38,574 nucleotides of DNA, from NCBI GenBank assembly GCA_964534945.1, contig CAZHSB010000011.1, positions 1 to 38,574 of the forward strand, written 5' to 3'. Positions within the stretch are counted from its first letter, which is position 1. Each line of letters opens with the position of its first letter. The DNA comes from CAZHFA01 sp964534945 (lineage in GTDB: Bacteria > Bdellovibrionota_C > UBA2361 > CAKMMH01). Of the stretch, positions 8,528-16,348 are shown in pieces. The notes beneath the pieces are model-generated. The model saw only the letters and a list, made by a program, of their open reading frames with translations, was not told the DNA's origin and did no database searches. Made by a program: the position numbers and the translations under genes.

Positions 8528-8884
8528 TTAAAGAAAAATCAATCCTAAAACTACAAAAAGATTTAAAAAAGATAAAAGGACAAGCAAACTTCCAATGTCT
8601 TTTGCTTTCTTAGAAAGTAAATGATAATCGTCAGAAACCCTATCTATTACAGTTTCGATAGCAGTATTAACTAGCTCCATAAGTAAAATTAAGAATAAAG
8701 AAAAAATGATTAAAATTTTTTCTACAGTTGCGATATCAAAATAAAATGTTAAAAAGACACCAAGAAAGAAAACAAGGCAATCTTGTCTAAAAGCTTCCTC
8801 ACTTTTAAATGACGAAATGAATCCGTCGTACGAATATTTAAACGCTTTTAGAATTCTCTTTATTCCTTTATCTGTAGATTTCAT
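8528..8884 (-). CDS. dgkA: Diacylglycerol kinase, integral membrane
   Basis: A 118-residue protein of the prokaryotic DgkA family, with three TM helices and the signature EEAFRQD, ELVNTAIETVIDR and KAKDIGS. It phosphorylates diacylglycerol to phosphatidic acid in the inner membrane, recycling lipid left over from envelope glycan or phosphoglycerol transfer. The catalytic glutamate is in the MELVNTAIE segment. Length and residue pattern are close to E. coli DgkA. AAGG lies about 8 bases upstream of the ATG at 8884. It is transcribed away from the symporter gene. No terminator is evident in the 85 bases before the CNNM gene on the same strand. Confidence 0.93.
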   Translation of the reverse strand: MKSTDKGIKRILKAFKYSYDGFISSFKSEEAFRQDCLVFFLGVFLTFYFDIATVEKILIIFSLFLILLMELVNTAIETVIDRVSDDYHLLSKKAKDIGSLLVLLSFLNLFVVLGLIFL

Positions 8885-9023
8885 AGAGTACCTTTTAATT
8901 TTTCCAAAAGTATATACTGTTTTATTTTTTTTAAATACTTTTAAAATTAATATTTTCGCTATTTTTAATTAGATATTTTTATCGTAACATAGAAAATAAA
9001 TTTGTTATTTGGGGAAATATAAT

Positions 9024-10418
9024 ATGTCAACTGTTGATTATATAATTATTGTAATTTATTTAATCGTAATAATTTTAATTGGCCTTTATGCAGGAAGAGG
9101 ATTAAAAACAATAAAAGAGTATGCAGTAGCCAATCAATCTTATGGCGCGTTTGTCTTGATGGCGACTTTGTCCGCGTCTTTCATAGGTGGAGGTTTTTCG
9201 TTTGGTAATGCTGATACGGTATTTATAGAAGGGTTATTTGCGGCTCTCGCTCTTTGGGGATTTTCTTTGGCGCTTATTTTTATTGCTATTTTTATAGCTC
9301 CTAATGTTGGATCTTTTAGAGATTGTATTTCGACAGGAGATATAATGCAAAAGCAGTTTGGAAAATCTGTTCGAATTTTATCAGGATTTCTTGGTACGTT
9401 AGTTTGTACAGGAATTTTGGCGGCACAAATTGGAGCAATCGGTGCTATTTTTACTCAGTTTACTGCGCTATCTTTTTTTCAGGGAGTTTTACTAGGTTGT
9501 GGTATTGTTATTTTATATACTGCCGCAGGGGGAATGAAAGCGGTGGTTTTAACCGATTTAATTCAATTTATATTATTGTTTTTATGTATTCCGTTAGCAC
9601 TAATTTTTGGCATCAATTATTTAGGGGGAATGGAAGCGTTTATAGACAAGGTTCCTCCTAGATTTTTTGCAATGCCCCAAGATTCCTCTAAGTGGCTTTC
9701 TTGGATAGGCCTATTCTTGTCTTTTCTTATAGGTGAAACTTTAGTTCCTCCATATGTTCAACGATTACTCATCGCAAAATCTCCAACGATAACTAAGAGA
9801 GGCACATTTTGGAGTGGTGTGATTTCAGTTCCATTTTTTGTAATTACAGGAGCTATTGGTATTGTTGCTTATGCGATAGATATGAACGCTCCAAGCAATC
9901 TTGCAATGCCAATGGTTATAGGTACGGTACTTCCTATCGGATTAAAAGGATTGGCTGCTGCTGCAATTATTTCTATTGTAATGTCTTCGGCTGATTCTTT
10001 TTTAAATGCAGCTTCCGTTTGCTTAATAGAAGATGTAATTCGACCATTAACTCCAAAAGCTAAAAGATTATCCATAAAAGCAGAGCTTACTTTGTCAAGG
10101 ATTTTAACTCTTGTAATAGGAGTAGGGGCTATTGTAATTTCGTTAAAAATAGAAAATGTTTTAAATGTACTTCGTTTTGCTTATAACTTCTGGGCGCCTG
10201 TTATGCTAATTCCTTTAATTTGTGTTTTACTACACAAAAAAGTCTTTTCAAAAGCTTTTTGGTGTAGCGCAATTGTTGGCTCGACTACCGTAATAATAGT
10301 TTTTTCTTGCTTTAACGGAAAAATTTTCTTTTTAGATCCTGTAGTATTTGCGACTTTCTTAAGCGGAACAACTTTCTGCTTGGTAAATGCAATATGTAAA
10401 AAAATTGAAAAGGAATAA
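9024..10418 (+). CDS. Sodium/solute symporter, SSS family
   Basis: The 464-residue protein is almost entirely hydrophobic with about 12-13 TM helices. It starts with YIIIVIYLIVIILIGLYAGR followed by TIKEYAVANQ, typical of the SSS (PutP/SGLT-like) family. The ASFIGGGFSFGNAD segment and SADSFLNAAS, the latter in the usual sodium-site helix, support the call. These proteins couple sodium entry to uptake of substrates such as proline, pantothenate or sugars; the substrate cannot be told here. ATG 9024 was chosen over a TTG 15 bases upstream because a GGGG stretch lies about 9 bases before it. The gene is followed by a tRNA on the other strand. Confidence 0.88.
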   Translation: MSTVDYIIIVIYLIVIILIGLYAGRGLKTIKEYAVANQSYGAFVLMATLSASFIGGGFSFGNADTVFIEGLFAALALWGFSLALIFIAIFIAPNVGSFRDCISTGDIMQKQFGKSVRILSGFLGTLVCTGILAAQIGAIGAIFTQFTALSFFQGVLLGCGIVILYTAAGGMKAVVLTDLIQFILLFLCIPLALIFGINYLGGMEAFIDKVPPRFFAMPQDSSKWLSWIGLFLSFLIGETLVPPYVQRLLIAKSPTITKRGTFWSGVISVPFFVITGAIGIVAYAIDMNAPSNLAMPMVIGTVLPIGLKGLAAAAIISIVMSSADSFLNAASVCLIEDVIRPLTPKAKRLSIKAELTLSRILTLVIGVGAIVISLKIENVLNVLRFAYNFWAPVMLIPLICVLLHKKVFSKAFWCSAIVGSTTVIIVFSCFNGKIFFLDPVVFATFLSGTTFCLVNAICKKIEKE

Positions 10419-10444
10419 AGGGACAAGAGATAAGAAAGCAAAAA

Positions 10445-10522
10445 TGGTCGGGGTGAGAGGATTCGAACTTCCGACCCCTAGTTCCCAAAACTAGTGCTCT
10501 AACCAAACTGAGCTACACCCCG
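10445..10522 (-). tRNA. tRNA-Pro (anticodon TGG), CCA encoded
   Basis: Read on the minus strand, the acceptor stem is CGGGGTG with CACCCCG, followed by discriminator A and an encoded CCA (10445-10447). The D stem is GCTC/GAGC. The anticodon stem CTAGT/ACTAG carries the loop TTTGGGA with anticodon TGG. The T-loop sequence GTTCGAATCC is present. It decodes CCA and, by wobble, other proline codons. Confidence 0.97.
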
Positions 10523-10682
10523 CCAACATAAGATAATGTAAACTAAAACTCGTAAAAAATAAAGAGATTTAATAAAAATTTTTATATAAAAAAGTAAGTT
10601 CTTTTTTTATTTTGTCTTTACGTTTATTCTTAACTTAATATAGAATAATCAAAGTTTTTATTTTTATGATGTGGGGTATTAA

Positions 10683-12077
10683 ATGTTATTCATAAGAGAT
10701 CTTCTTAGATCAAAAGATATGGAATTAAAAGAGTATGTTTTTAAAGGTTGGGTAAAAACACATAGGGAATCAAAAAATGTTTCTTTCATTGAACTTACTG
10801 ATGGAAGTTCTGTAAGGGGACTTCAACTTGTTATAGACCCAAATTTGGAATCATATAAAAATGTAGCTCAAGATGTGGGAACGGGAGCTTCTATTGAAGT
10901 TAGAGGAATTTTAAAGGAATCTCCAGCTTCTGGACAAAATTATGAATTGGAAGTTAATGACTTTAAATTAGTGGGGATAGCTGATAAGGAAACGTATCCT
11001 TTGCAGAAAAAAGGACATACACTAGAATTTTTAAGAGAAATACAACATTTAAGACCACGTTCAAATACAATTGGTGCAGTATCTAGAATTCGTTCAAAAG
11101 CTTCAATGGCAATTCATACGTTTTTTCAGGAAAGAGGATTCTATTATATTAATGCTCCAATTATAACCTCATCGGATTGTGAAGGTGCGGGAGATGTGTT
11201 TAAGGTTACGACTCTTGATTTGAATAATCTTCCTAAAAAAGAAGATGAAAAAGTAGATTTTTCGCAAGATTTTTTTAAAACAGAGACAAATTTAACTGTT
11301 TCTGGGCAATTGCAAGCAGAAGCAATGGCAATGGCACTTGGACGAGTTTACACATTCGGACCAACTTTTAGAGCAGAAGAATCGAATACGACAAGACATC
11401 TTTCAGAGTTTTGGATGATAGAGCCAGAAATTGCTTTTTGTGATTTAAAAGAAAATAGGAAAATAGCGCAGGATTTTATAAAATATATAATTCAATATTT
11501 ACTTGATAATGCAAGTGATGATTTAGAGTTCTTGCACAAACTTCCTTGGGCTCCAAAAGGACTTTTTGATACATTGGTGCATGTTGTTGAGTCGACGTTT
11601 GAAGTTATGACTTATACAGATGCAATAAATGTATTATTAAAGGCAGATAAAAAATTTGAGTATCCTGTTTCTTGGGGAATAGATCTTCAGGCAGAGCATG
11701 AAAGGTATATAACCGAAGAGTATTTAAAGCGTCCAGTATTTCTTATAGATTATCCAAAAGAAATCAAAGCATTTTATATGAAGTTAAATGACGATGGAAA
11801 AACTGTAAGAGCAATGGATTTGTTGGTTCCTAGGCTTGGAGAGATTATTGGAGGATCTGAAAGAGAAGATAACTATGATTTATTACTTACTCGCATTAAA
11901 GAATTAAACCTTGATGAGAAAACATATGATTGGTATCTTGATTTGAGGAAATATGGAAGTGTGCCTCATTCTGGTTTTGGCCTTGGTTTCGAAAGATTTA
12001 TTATGTATGTAACTGGCATGCAAAATATTAGAGATGTTATTCTTTTTCCAAGAGCCCCTGGGCAAATTTTTGGGTAA
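10683..12077 (+). CDS. asnS: Asparaginyl-tRNA synthetase
   Basis: A 464-residue class IIb aminoacyl-tRNA synthetase that charges tRNA-Asn. The N-terminal OB-fold anticodon-binding domain spans about 15-105 (VFKGWVKTHRESKNVSFIEL). The catalytic domain has motif 2 TFRAEESNTTRHLSEFWMIE and motif 3 GFGLGFERFIMYVTGMQNIR, with the C-terminal FPRAPGQ typical of AsnRS. It is AsnRS rather than AspRS because the protein is short and has no bacterial AspRS insertion domain. ATG 10683 follows a GGGG stretch by 7-8 bases. It lies upstream of secG on the same strand. Confidence 0.96.
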   Translation: MLFIRDLLRSKDMELKEYVFKGWVKTHRESKNVSFIELTDGSSVRGLQLVIDPNLESYKNVAQDVGTGASIEVRGILKESPASGQNYELEVNDFKLVGIADKETYPLQKKGHTLEFLREIQHLRPRSNTIGAVSRIRSKASMAIHTFFQERGFYYINAPIITSSDCEGAGDVFKVTTLDLNNLPKKEDEKVDFSQDFFKTETNLTVSGQLQAEAMAMALGRVYTFGPTFRAEESNTTRHLSEFWMIEPEIAFCDLKENRKIAQDFIKYIIQYLLDNASDDLEFLHKLPWAPKGLFDTLVHVVESTFEVMTYTDAINVLLKADKKFEYPVSWGIDLQAEHERYITEEYLKRPVFLIDYPKEIKAFYMKLNDDGKTVRAMDLLVPRLGEIIGGSEREDNYDLLLTRIKELNLDEKTYDWYLDLRKYGSVPHSGFGLGFERFIMYVTGMQNIRDVILFPRAPGQIFG

Positions 12078-12186
12078 TTTGTTGGTAAATGGCATAATCC
12101 TTATATCTAAAATGCTTGATTTGTATCTATTGTTTATGTAATATGTTGCCTTAGCTGGCTTTTTTATTTTTTAGGAGATTTTTAGA

Positions 12187-12624
12187 GTGTTAACAGTCCT
12201 TATAATAGTTCACGTAATTTTGTGTATCGCTTTAATATTTTTAGTTCTTTTACAACAAGGAAAGGGGGCAGATCTTGGCGCGGTTTTTGGAAATAGCAAT
12301 TCTCTTTTTGGTGCAGGTGGTGCAGGCGCAGGTATAGGAAAAGTCACAACGATATTGGCAGTTGTTTTTATGGTTACTTCAATTTTGCTTGTAAGAGCAT
12401 TTATCGCGCAAAAAAGTGATATGAGTTCTGATGTGACTGCAATGGCAGAGCAGGAAGCTGCAGCTAAGGCCGAAAGTGAAAATGATAAATTAGATGGTTC
12501 TGTTTTAAATGATATTGTAGTTCCTAAAGCTGATTCAGAGGAAAAATCTGATAAGGTAAGTGAAAAGACAAATAAAGAAGAGGATAAGAAAGCAGAAAAT
12601 AATCTTCCTCAAAAAGTAAATTAG
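12187..12624 (+). CDS. secG: Protein-export membrane protein SecG
   Basis: The 145-residue protein begins with a TM helix (VLIIVHVILCIALIFLVLLQQ), then KGADLGAVFGNSNSLFGA with the glycine-rich stretch typical of SecG, and a second TM helix (TILAVVFMVTSILLVRAFI). A hydrophilic Lys/Glu/Ala tail of about 65 residues follows. SecG joins SecY and SecE in the translocon and assists SecA-driven export. The start is GTG at 12187, with AGGAG at 12173-12177 nine bases before it. A tRNA-Leu(GAG) gene follows, the same neighbour order as secG-leuU in E. coli. Confidence 0.93.
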   Translation: MLTVLIIVHVILCIALIFLVLLQQGKGADLGAVFGNSNSLFGAGGAGAGIGKVTTILAVVFMVTSILLVRAFIAQKSDMSSDVTAMAEQEAAAKAESENDKLDGSVLNDIVVPKADSEEKSDKVSEKTNKEEDKKAENNLPQKVN

Positions 12625-12666
12625 TTTTTTTGTTTTTTTACAATTTTTATTTTCTAAAATCTTTTT

Positions 12667-12751
12667 GCCTAGGTGGTGGAATGGTAGACACGCTAGCTTG
12701 AGGGGCTAGTGGGAGTTTTTTCTCGTGAAGGTTCGAGTCCTTTCCTAGGCA
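12667..12751 (+). tRNA. tRNA-Leu (anticodon GAG)
   Basis: An 85-base tRNA with acceptor stem GCCTAGG/CCTAGGC, anticodon stem CTAGC/GCTAG and loop TTGAGGG giving anticodon GAG (reads CTC and CTT). It has a long variable arm (GGGAG...CTC region) as expected for tRNA-Leu, and the T-loop GGTTCGAGTCC. CCA is not encoded, unlike the tRNA-Pro in this window. Confidence 0.97.
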
Positions 12752-12767
12752 TTCTAAGTTTCAGCTT

Positions 12768-13271
12768 TTAGTTTTTTACTTTATCAAAAAAATTTGGAAT
12801 ATCTTTATATTCTATTTCTAATATCTCATATTCTGTTATGCCTTTTGGAGTATGAACTTCAACGAAATCTCCAATGTTTTTTTTGAACAACGCTGTAGCA
12901 AGGGGAGACTTGTAACTGATAAGTCCGTGTTCTACAAAAATTTCATCTTCTCCGACTATACAAAAAATTTTTTTCTCATCATCTTCATTTAGTAGAGTAA
13001 CAGTTGCTCCGAACCTGATATCTTTCGCACTTACTCCTTTTGGATCGATGACTTGAGCTTCATCTAATCTTTTACTTAAGAAATGAAGTCTTGAATCAAT
13101 TTGTCTAAGCCTTTTTTTCCCATAGATATAATCGCCATTTTCTGATCTATCACCATTTCCTGCGGCCCAAGAAACAAGCTCGACAATTTTGGGCCTTTCA
13201 TCATGTTGTAATGTGTTTAATTCTAAAACTAAATTATTAAAACAATTTTGGGTCATGTATATCTTTTCCAT
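12768..13271 (-). CDS. greB: Transcript cleavage factor GreB
   Basis: A 167-residue Gre factor. The N-terminal coiled coil carries the acidic tip in GDRSENGDYIYGKKRLRQID, matching GreB of E. coli (GDRSENADYQYNKKRLREID) better than GreA. The C-terminal FKBP-like domain includes VGEDEIF and SPLATALFKKNIGD. It enters the RNA polymerase secondary channel and stimulates cleavage of backtracked RNA, rescuing arrested complexes. Met6 (13256) is a possible alternative start; neither ATG has a strong ribosome-binding site. It is transcribed away from the flagellin-like gene. Confidence 0.92.
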   Translation of the reverse strand: MEKIYMTQNCFNNLVLELNTLQHDERPKIVELVSWAAGNGDRSENGDYIYGKKRLRQIDSRLHFLSKRLDEAQVIDPKGVSAKDIRFGATVTLLNEDDEKKIFCIVGEDEIFVEHGLISYKSPLATALFKKNIGDFVEVHTPKGITEYEILEIEYKDIPNFFDKVKN

Positions 13272-13384
13272 TTCTTATAACTCTCTGAAAAATTTAATAA
13301 AAATTCCTTAAAATTTTTAATTATTCTTTTTGAATAAAAATTATATTAAAAAGCATCAAAAAAGTTAAGATACTTTCTTTTTTT

Positions 13385-13411
13385 TTAAGTTTAGTCTTTT
13401 TATGTCGATAT
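13385..13411 (+). promoter_or_regulatory. Sigma-28 (FliA)-like promoter
   Basis: TTAAGTTT (13385-13392), an 11-base spacer, then GTCGATAT (13404-13411). The FliA consensus is TAAAGTTT-N11-GCCGATAA, so 13 of 16 positions match with exact spacing. It lies 25 bases before the start codon of the flagellin-like gene; AAGGA sits between them. Confidence 0.55.
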
Positions 13412-13435
13412 ATAAAGATATAAGGAATTGTAGCG

Positions 13436-15367
13436 ATGACAATAGGGCGTGTTAATTTATCAAAGGTGATTAATGAAGAGTTCGTAACGACAATTCAAAA
13501 GATGTCGCAACTTTCTTCGTCTAGCGCTACGTCATCTTCTGAAAGTGCATCGACGACAAGTCTTTCATCTTCAATGCAAGGTGGCGCTTCTATTTATGCA
13601 ACATCAGTTTCTGCATTAAATTCACTAGTTTCATATTTAAATGTTTCTACGAGTACATTGAGTACATTGTTAGATCTTACAGATGGCATGATATCGTTAG
13701 CGGAAAAGGCAAAATCAAATAGTATAGGGAATCAAACTAGAAATAAATTAAATGTAAAATATTCAAGATTAATAAAAGATTTTAAAGAAATTTTAGATGA
13801 GGCAGATGCATCTGATAATAATTTTCTAACCAAAGATGGGCTTTCCAGTCTTTTTTCAATTGTTGGATTACAGCCTGAGACATCAGAGTCTATAATCGCA
13901 ATTTTTGAAGAATTCTTTTTTGATGGCGAAGATGAAACATTAGCAAACGAAGAAATAAAAAGTAATAAAAAAAACACTATTCCTTATGCGGCGCTCGAAA
14001 AAACAGTCACATCCGAAACTTCAAAATATTCTGCATTTCAAATTACTAGTATAGATTCTTCAACTGGTAATGAAAATACAGCTAGTGGTATTTCAACGAA
14101 CAATAATGTAGTTTCACAAGTTGTTGATGGAGAAAAAACAGTTTCTTTTATTTCAAAGACTACAGGTGAGGTGAGCACTCTTGGAAATGACGGGTATCAA
14201 TACGAATTAAAGACAGTAAATGAAAGCTCAGGATTTGCGGTAGTTAGTAAATATGAAACAGAGGAAAGTCTAGCAGATTTATATTTATATGATAATAAGG
14301 GGACATTAATTCAACGCCTTACAGATAGTGCTCAAACATACGGAGAGGTTGCAATTTCAGACGATAGTAAATCTATTTTATACACGACGACAAATGATTT
14401 AGATGAAGAGTCGTTGAAAAAAATTACAATAAATTCATTGGGAGAAGATGGAACAATAGAAAATATTGAAACAAAGAATGTAAGTACAGATTCAATATAT
14501 ACTAATTTGAAGATAAGTTCTGACGGAAGCTATTTTGCATATTCAGATTCAGATACAGGAACTAATTATTTAAAAAATTATGAAACACTTGCAAGTGATA
14601 GCGCTTTTTCGTCAAATATTAATATTACCGATTTTGATTTTGTTGGTACAAATACCGTAGCTGTTTATGATGGAACTAATCTTCAATCTTATGAATATGG
14701 AAGCTCATTATTTAATAATATTGTATCAAATGTGAGTATAGATAAACTTGATGCAATTGGGAAAAAGGATGGTGAACATTACTATCTTGCATATACTGAT
14801 TCTACAGATGGAAAAATAAAAGTAATAAATGATGGTGGCTCCAATATAATGGAGTATGAATTTGATACTGAAAATGATCATATATCAAGTTTAAGTTTAG
14901 CTTATAATAGTTCTGGAGTCGTGGAGCTTGGAATATTTGGAAAGGTTTCCAATATTTCTCAAGATAATGATGAAGAATTGTATAGGATAAATGGTGAACG
15001 TCCAAATAAATATTCAAGAGCTTCTAAAATTGCTACTACGGTTTTTGATTCTTCTTTAAATTTAAAATCTCCTGCCGATGCTTATAGAGTGATTGATGCC
15101 CTAAGCACATTAAAGGACCAATTGGAGACTAATTTAAAAGCAATGGATAACGCAACTAATGTGGTTAGCTTAAATATAGATTTAGTTCGCGCGACAGGTT
15201 TTGCTTTATTAGATCTTTCAGAACAAATCACATCATCAGATGATGCAGAATCTATAGCAAGAAAATTAAAAAATGAGATAAGATCTAATGCTCCTCAAGC
15301 TTTATCTCAAGCTGAAAATTTACACCCATTAGCAGTTGCTGCCATGATGCTAAACGACGATGTTTAA
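13436..15367 (+). CDS. Flagellin-like N and C termini around a beta-propeller-like insert
   Basis: The 643-residue protein has a Ser/Thr-rich N terminus (25-55), then a helical stretch at 58-140 (LSTLLDLTDGMISLAEKA; YSRLIKDFKEILDEAD; NNFLTKDGL) that mirrors the flagellin N-terminal pattern. The C-terminal 104 residues are helical and end SNAPQALSQAENLHPLAV, like a flagellin terminus (A.ALAQANQ.P..VL). The middle (about 180-530) is beta-rich with repeats such as ISSDGSYFAYSDSDTG and ISDDSKSILYTT that resemble TolB/PD40 propeller blades. No cleavable signal peptide is seen, as for flagellins. A sigma-28-like promoter precedes it. AAGGA lies 9 bases before ATG 13436. The flagellin link is inference; a secreted adhesin or hook-associated protein is possible. 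Confidence 0.6.
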   Translation: MTIGRVNLSKVINEEFVTTIQKMSQLSSSSATSSSESASTTSLSSSMQGGASIYATSVSALNSLVSYLNVSTSTLSTLLDLTDGMISLAEKAKSNSIGNQTRNKLNVKYSRLIKDFKEILDEADASDNNFLTKDGLSSLFSIVGLQPETSESIIAIFEEFFFDGEDETLANEEIKSNKKNTIPYAALEKTVTSETSKYSAFQITSIDSSTGNENTASGISTNNNVVSQVVDGEKTVSFISKTTGEVSTLGNDGYQYELKTVNESSGFAVVSKYETEESLADLYLYDNKGTLIQRLTDSAQTYGEVAISDDSKSILYTTTNDLDEESLKKITINSLGEDGTIENIETKNVSTDSIYTNLKISSDGSYFAYSDSDTGTNYLKNYETLASDSAFSSNINITDFDFVGTNTVAVYDGTNLQSYEYGSSLFNNIVSNVSIDKLDAIGKKDGEHYYLAYTDSTDGKIKVINDGGSNIMEYEFDTENDHISSLSLAYNSSGVVELGIFGKVSNISQDNDEELYRINGERPNKYSRASKIATTVFDSSLNLKSPADAYRVIDALSTLKDQLETNLKAMDNATNVVSLNIDLVRATGFALLDLSEQITSSDDAESIARKLKNEIRSNAPQALSQAENLHPLAVAAMMLNDDV

Positions 15368-15534
15368 ATACTTTTTATAGTTAAAGATAAATAATACTTA
15401 CTACTTAAGAAAAAATTTAGAATACTTCTTCTTTTATAGGATAAATATGTAAAAATATTTGTTTGGTAAATTGTTTTAAATTGTATTTTTTGGTAAACTT
15501 ACATCGCTGTAAGATTTATTTTTAAGTATGACTT

Positions 15535-15786
15535 GTGGAGCAACGTCTAGAAAAGAAAAAAGAAAATATAAATCCAAAAACAGATTTAATATCTAATTCT
15601 GTTAATAATGTTTTGTCTTCGTTGGATGTAGAGTGGAGAGCTGTCATAACGTTAAGGTTTGGCTTAAATGGAGAATCTCCAAAATCAGTTGAAGAAGTTG
15701 CGGAAATTTTAGGAACAACGAAAGAAGCAATTATCTCGCTAGAAAAAAATGCGCTTAGATTTTTTTATACAAGAAAGAAATATTGA
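15535..15786 (+). CDS. Stand-alone sigma-70 region 4-like DNA-binding protein
   Basis: An 83-residue protein whose residues 25-80 match sigma-70 region 4: LDVEWRAVITLRFGLNGESP, then SVEEVAEILGTTKEAIISLE and KNALRFF. Compare the usual LxxREREVLxLRFGL...LEEIGxxLGVTRERVRQIExxAL. The N terminus is Lys-rich. Regions 2 and 3 are absent, so it may be an anti-sigma-like modulator, a transcription regulator or a sigma remnant. GTG 15535 is forced as the start because TGA lies two codons upstream in frame; no ribosome-binding site is visible. A short hairpin (CTTACA/TGTAAG, near 15499-15514) and two TTTGGTAAA copies precede it. Confidence 0.65.
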   Translation: MEQRLEKKKENINPKTDLISNSVNNVLSSLDVEWRAVITLRFGLNGESPKSVEEVAEILGTTKEAIISLEKNALRFFYTRKKY

Positions 15787-15812
15787 TCTATAAGTAAAAA
15801 TACGGGATGAAT

Positions 15813-16097
15813 TTATCTTACGTAAGTTTGATATAATTGTTTTGCATCGTTTACAGATGTTATTATTTGATCTTTCTCTAAAAAAACAATTGTAAGTATA
15901 CATAAAAAAATTGCGAGAGCTAGGGTTAGTATAACGAGTTTTTTTAATGCCACTGAAATATATTCTAAAATAAAAGGCTTGTTTGTCTCTGTATTACTGT
16001 TTCTTTTTGAAATTGATTTTGGTGGGGTTAATTCAGGTAAAGATGTTAACCAAGGATCAATGTCGTTTGTTTTGCTATTTATTACTTCATATGCCAT
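15813..16097 (-). CDS. Hypothetical single-pass membrane protein
   Basis: I do not recognise this 94-residue protein. It has a hydrophilic N-terminal half with Pro/Ser/Thr (LPELTPPKS), one hydrophobic helix at about 51-72 (LKKLVILTLALAIFLCILTI), and a short C-terminal tail. The topology is probably cytoplasmic N terminus with a periplasmic tail. AAGG lies about 9 bases before ATG 16097. It converges on the sigma-region-4 gene. Confidence 0.6.
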   Translation of the reverse strand: MAYEVINSKTNDIDPWLTSLPELTPPKSISKRNSNTETNKPFILEYISVALKKLVILTLALAIFLCILTIVFLEKDQIITSVNDAKQLYQTYVR

Positions 16098-16281
16098 TTT
16101 CTCTTACCTTTAAAATTAAAGATGTGAACCTAGTTTTTTCATGCCTTTATGGGTCTAGACATATTAGATTTTTGATTCATAAAAATTACTTTTAATTTTA
16201 TATTTTTTCCTTAATTTTTATTTGAATTTTGAAAATTTTTACTTAATATGTTGTTTTTAAAAAATTTTTATTCTTAATATA

Positions 16282-16310
16282 TTGCTGAAATTGATGGTTA
16301 TGTTTATTAT
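16282..16310 (+). promoter_or_regulatory. Sigma-70-type promoter for ftsH
   Basis: TTGCTG (16282-16287), a 17-base spacer, and TATTAT (16305-16310). The predicted start is near 16317, leaving about 32 bases of leader before GTG 16349. It probably drives the whole ftsH/AlkP operon. Confidence 0.5.
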
Positions 16311-16348
16311 ATTAAGGATTATATGTATTTATATTAGGAGCTTTTTTT

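Noticed and set aside
10312..10506. Minus-strand ORF over the symporter end and tRNA-Pro
   Set aside because: It overlaps a clear tRNA and a real gene; its translation is low-complexity and tRNA-derived.
12140..12170. Terminator after asnS (GCC...GGC then T run)
   Set aside because: Only about 3 bp of stem; too weak to call.
15368..15534. Small RNA gene in the gap
   Set aside because: Only a 6-bp hairpin and two 9-base direct repeats are visible; no promoter and terminator pair supports an RNA gene.
15528..15596. 22-codon ATG ORF overlapping the sigma region 4 gene
   Set aside because: Its translation is a Lys/Arg-rich out-of-frame reading of the real gene with no independent support.
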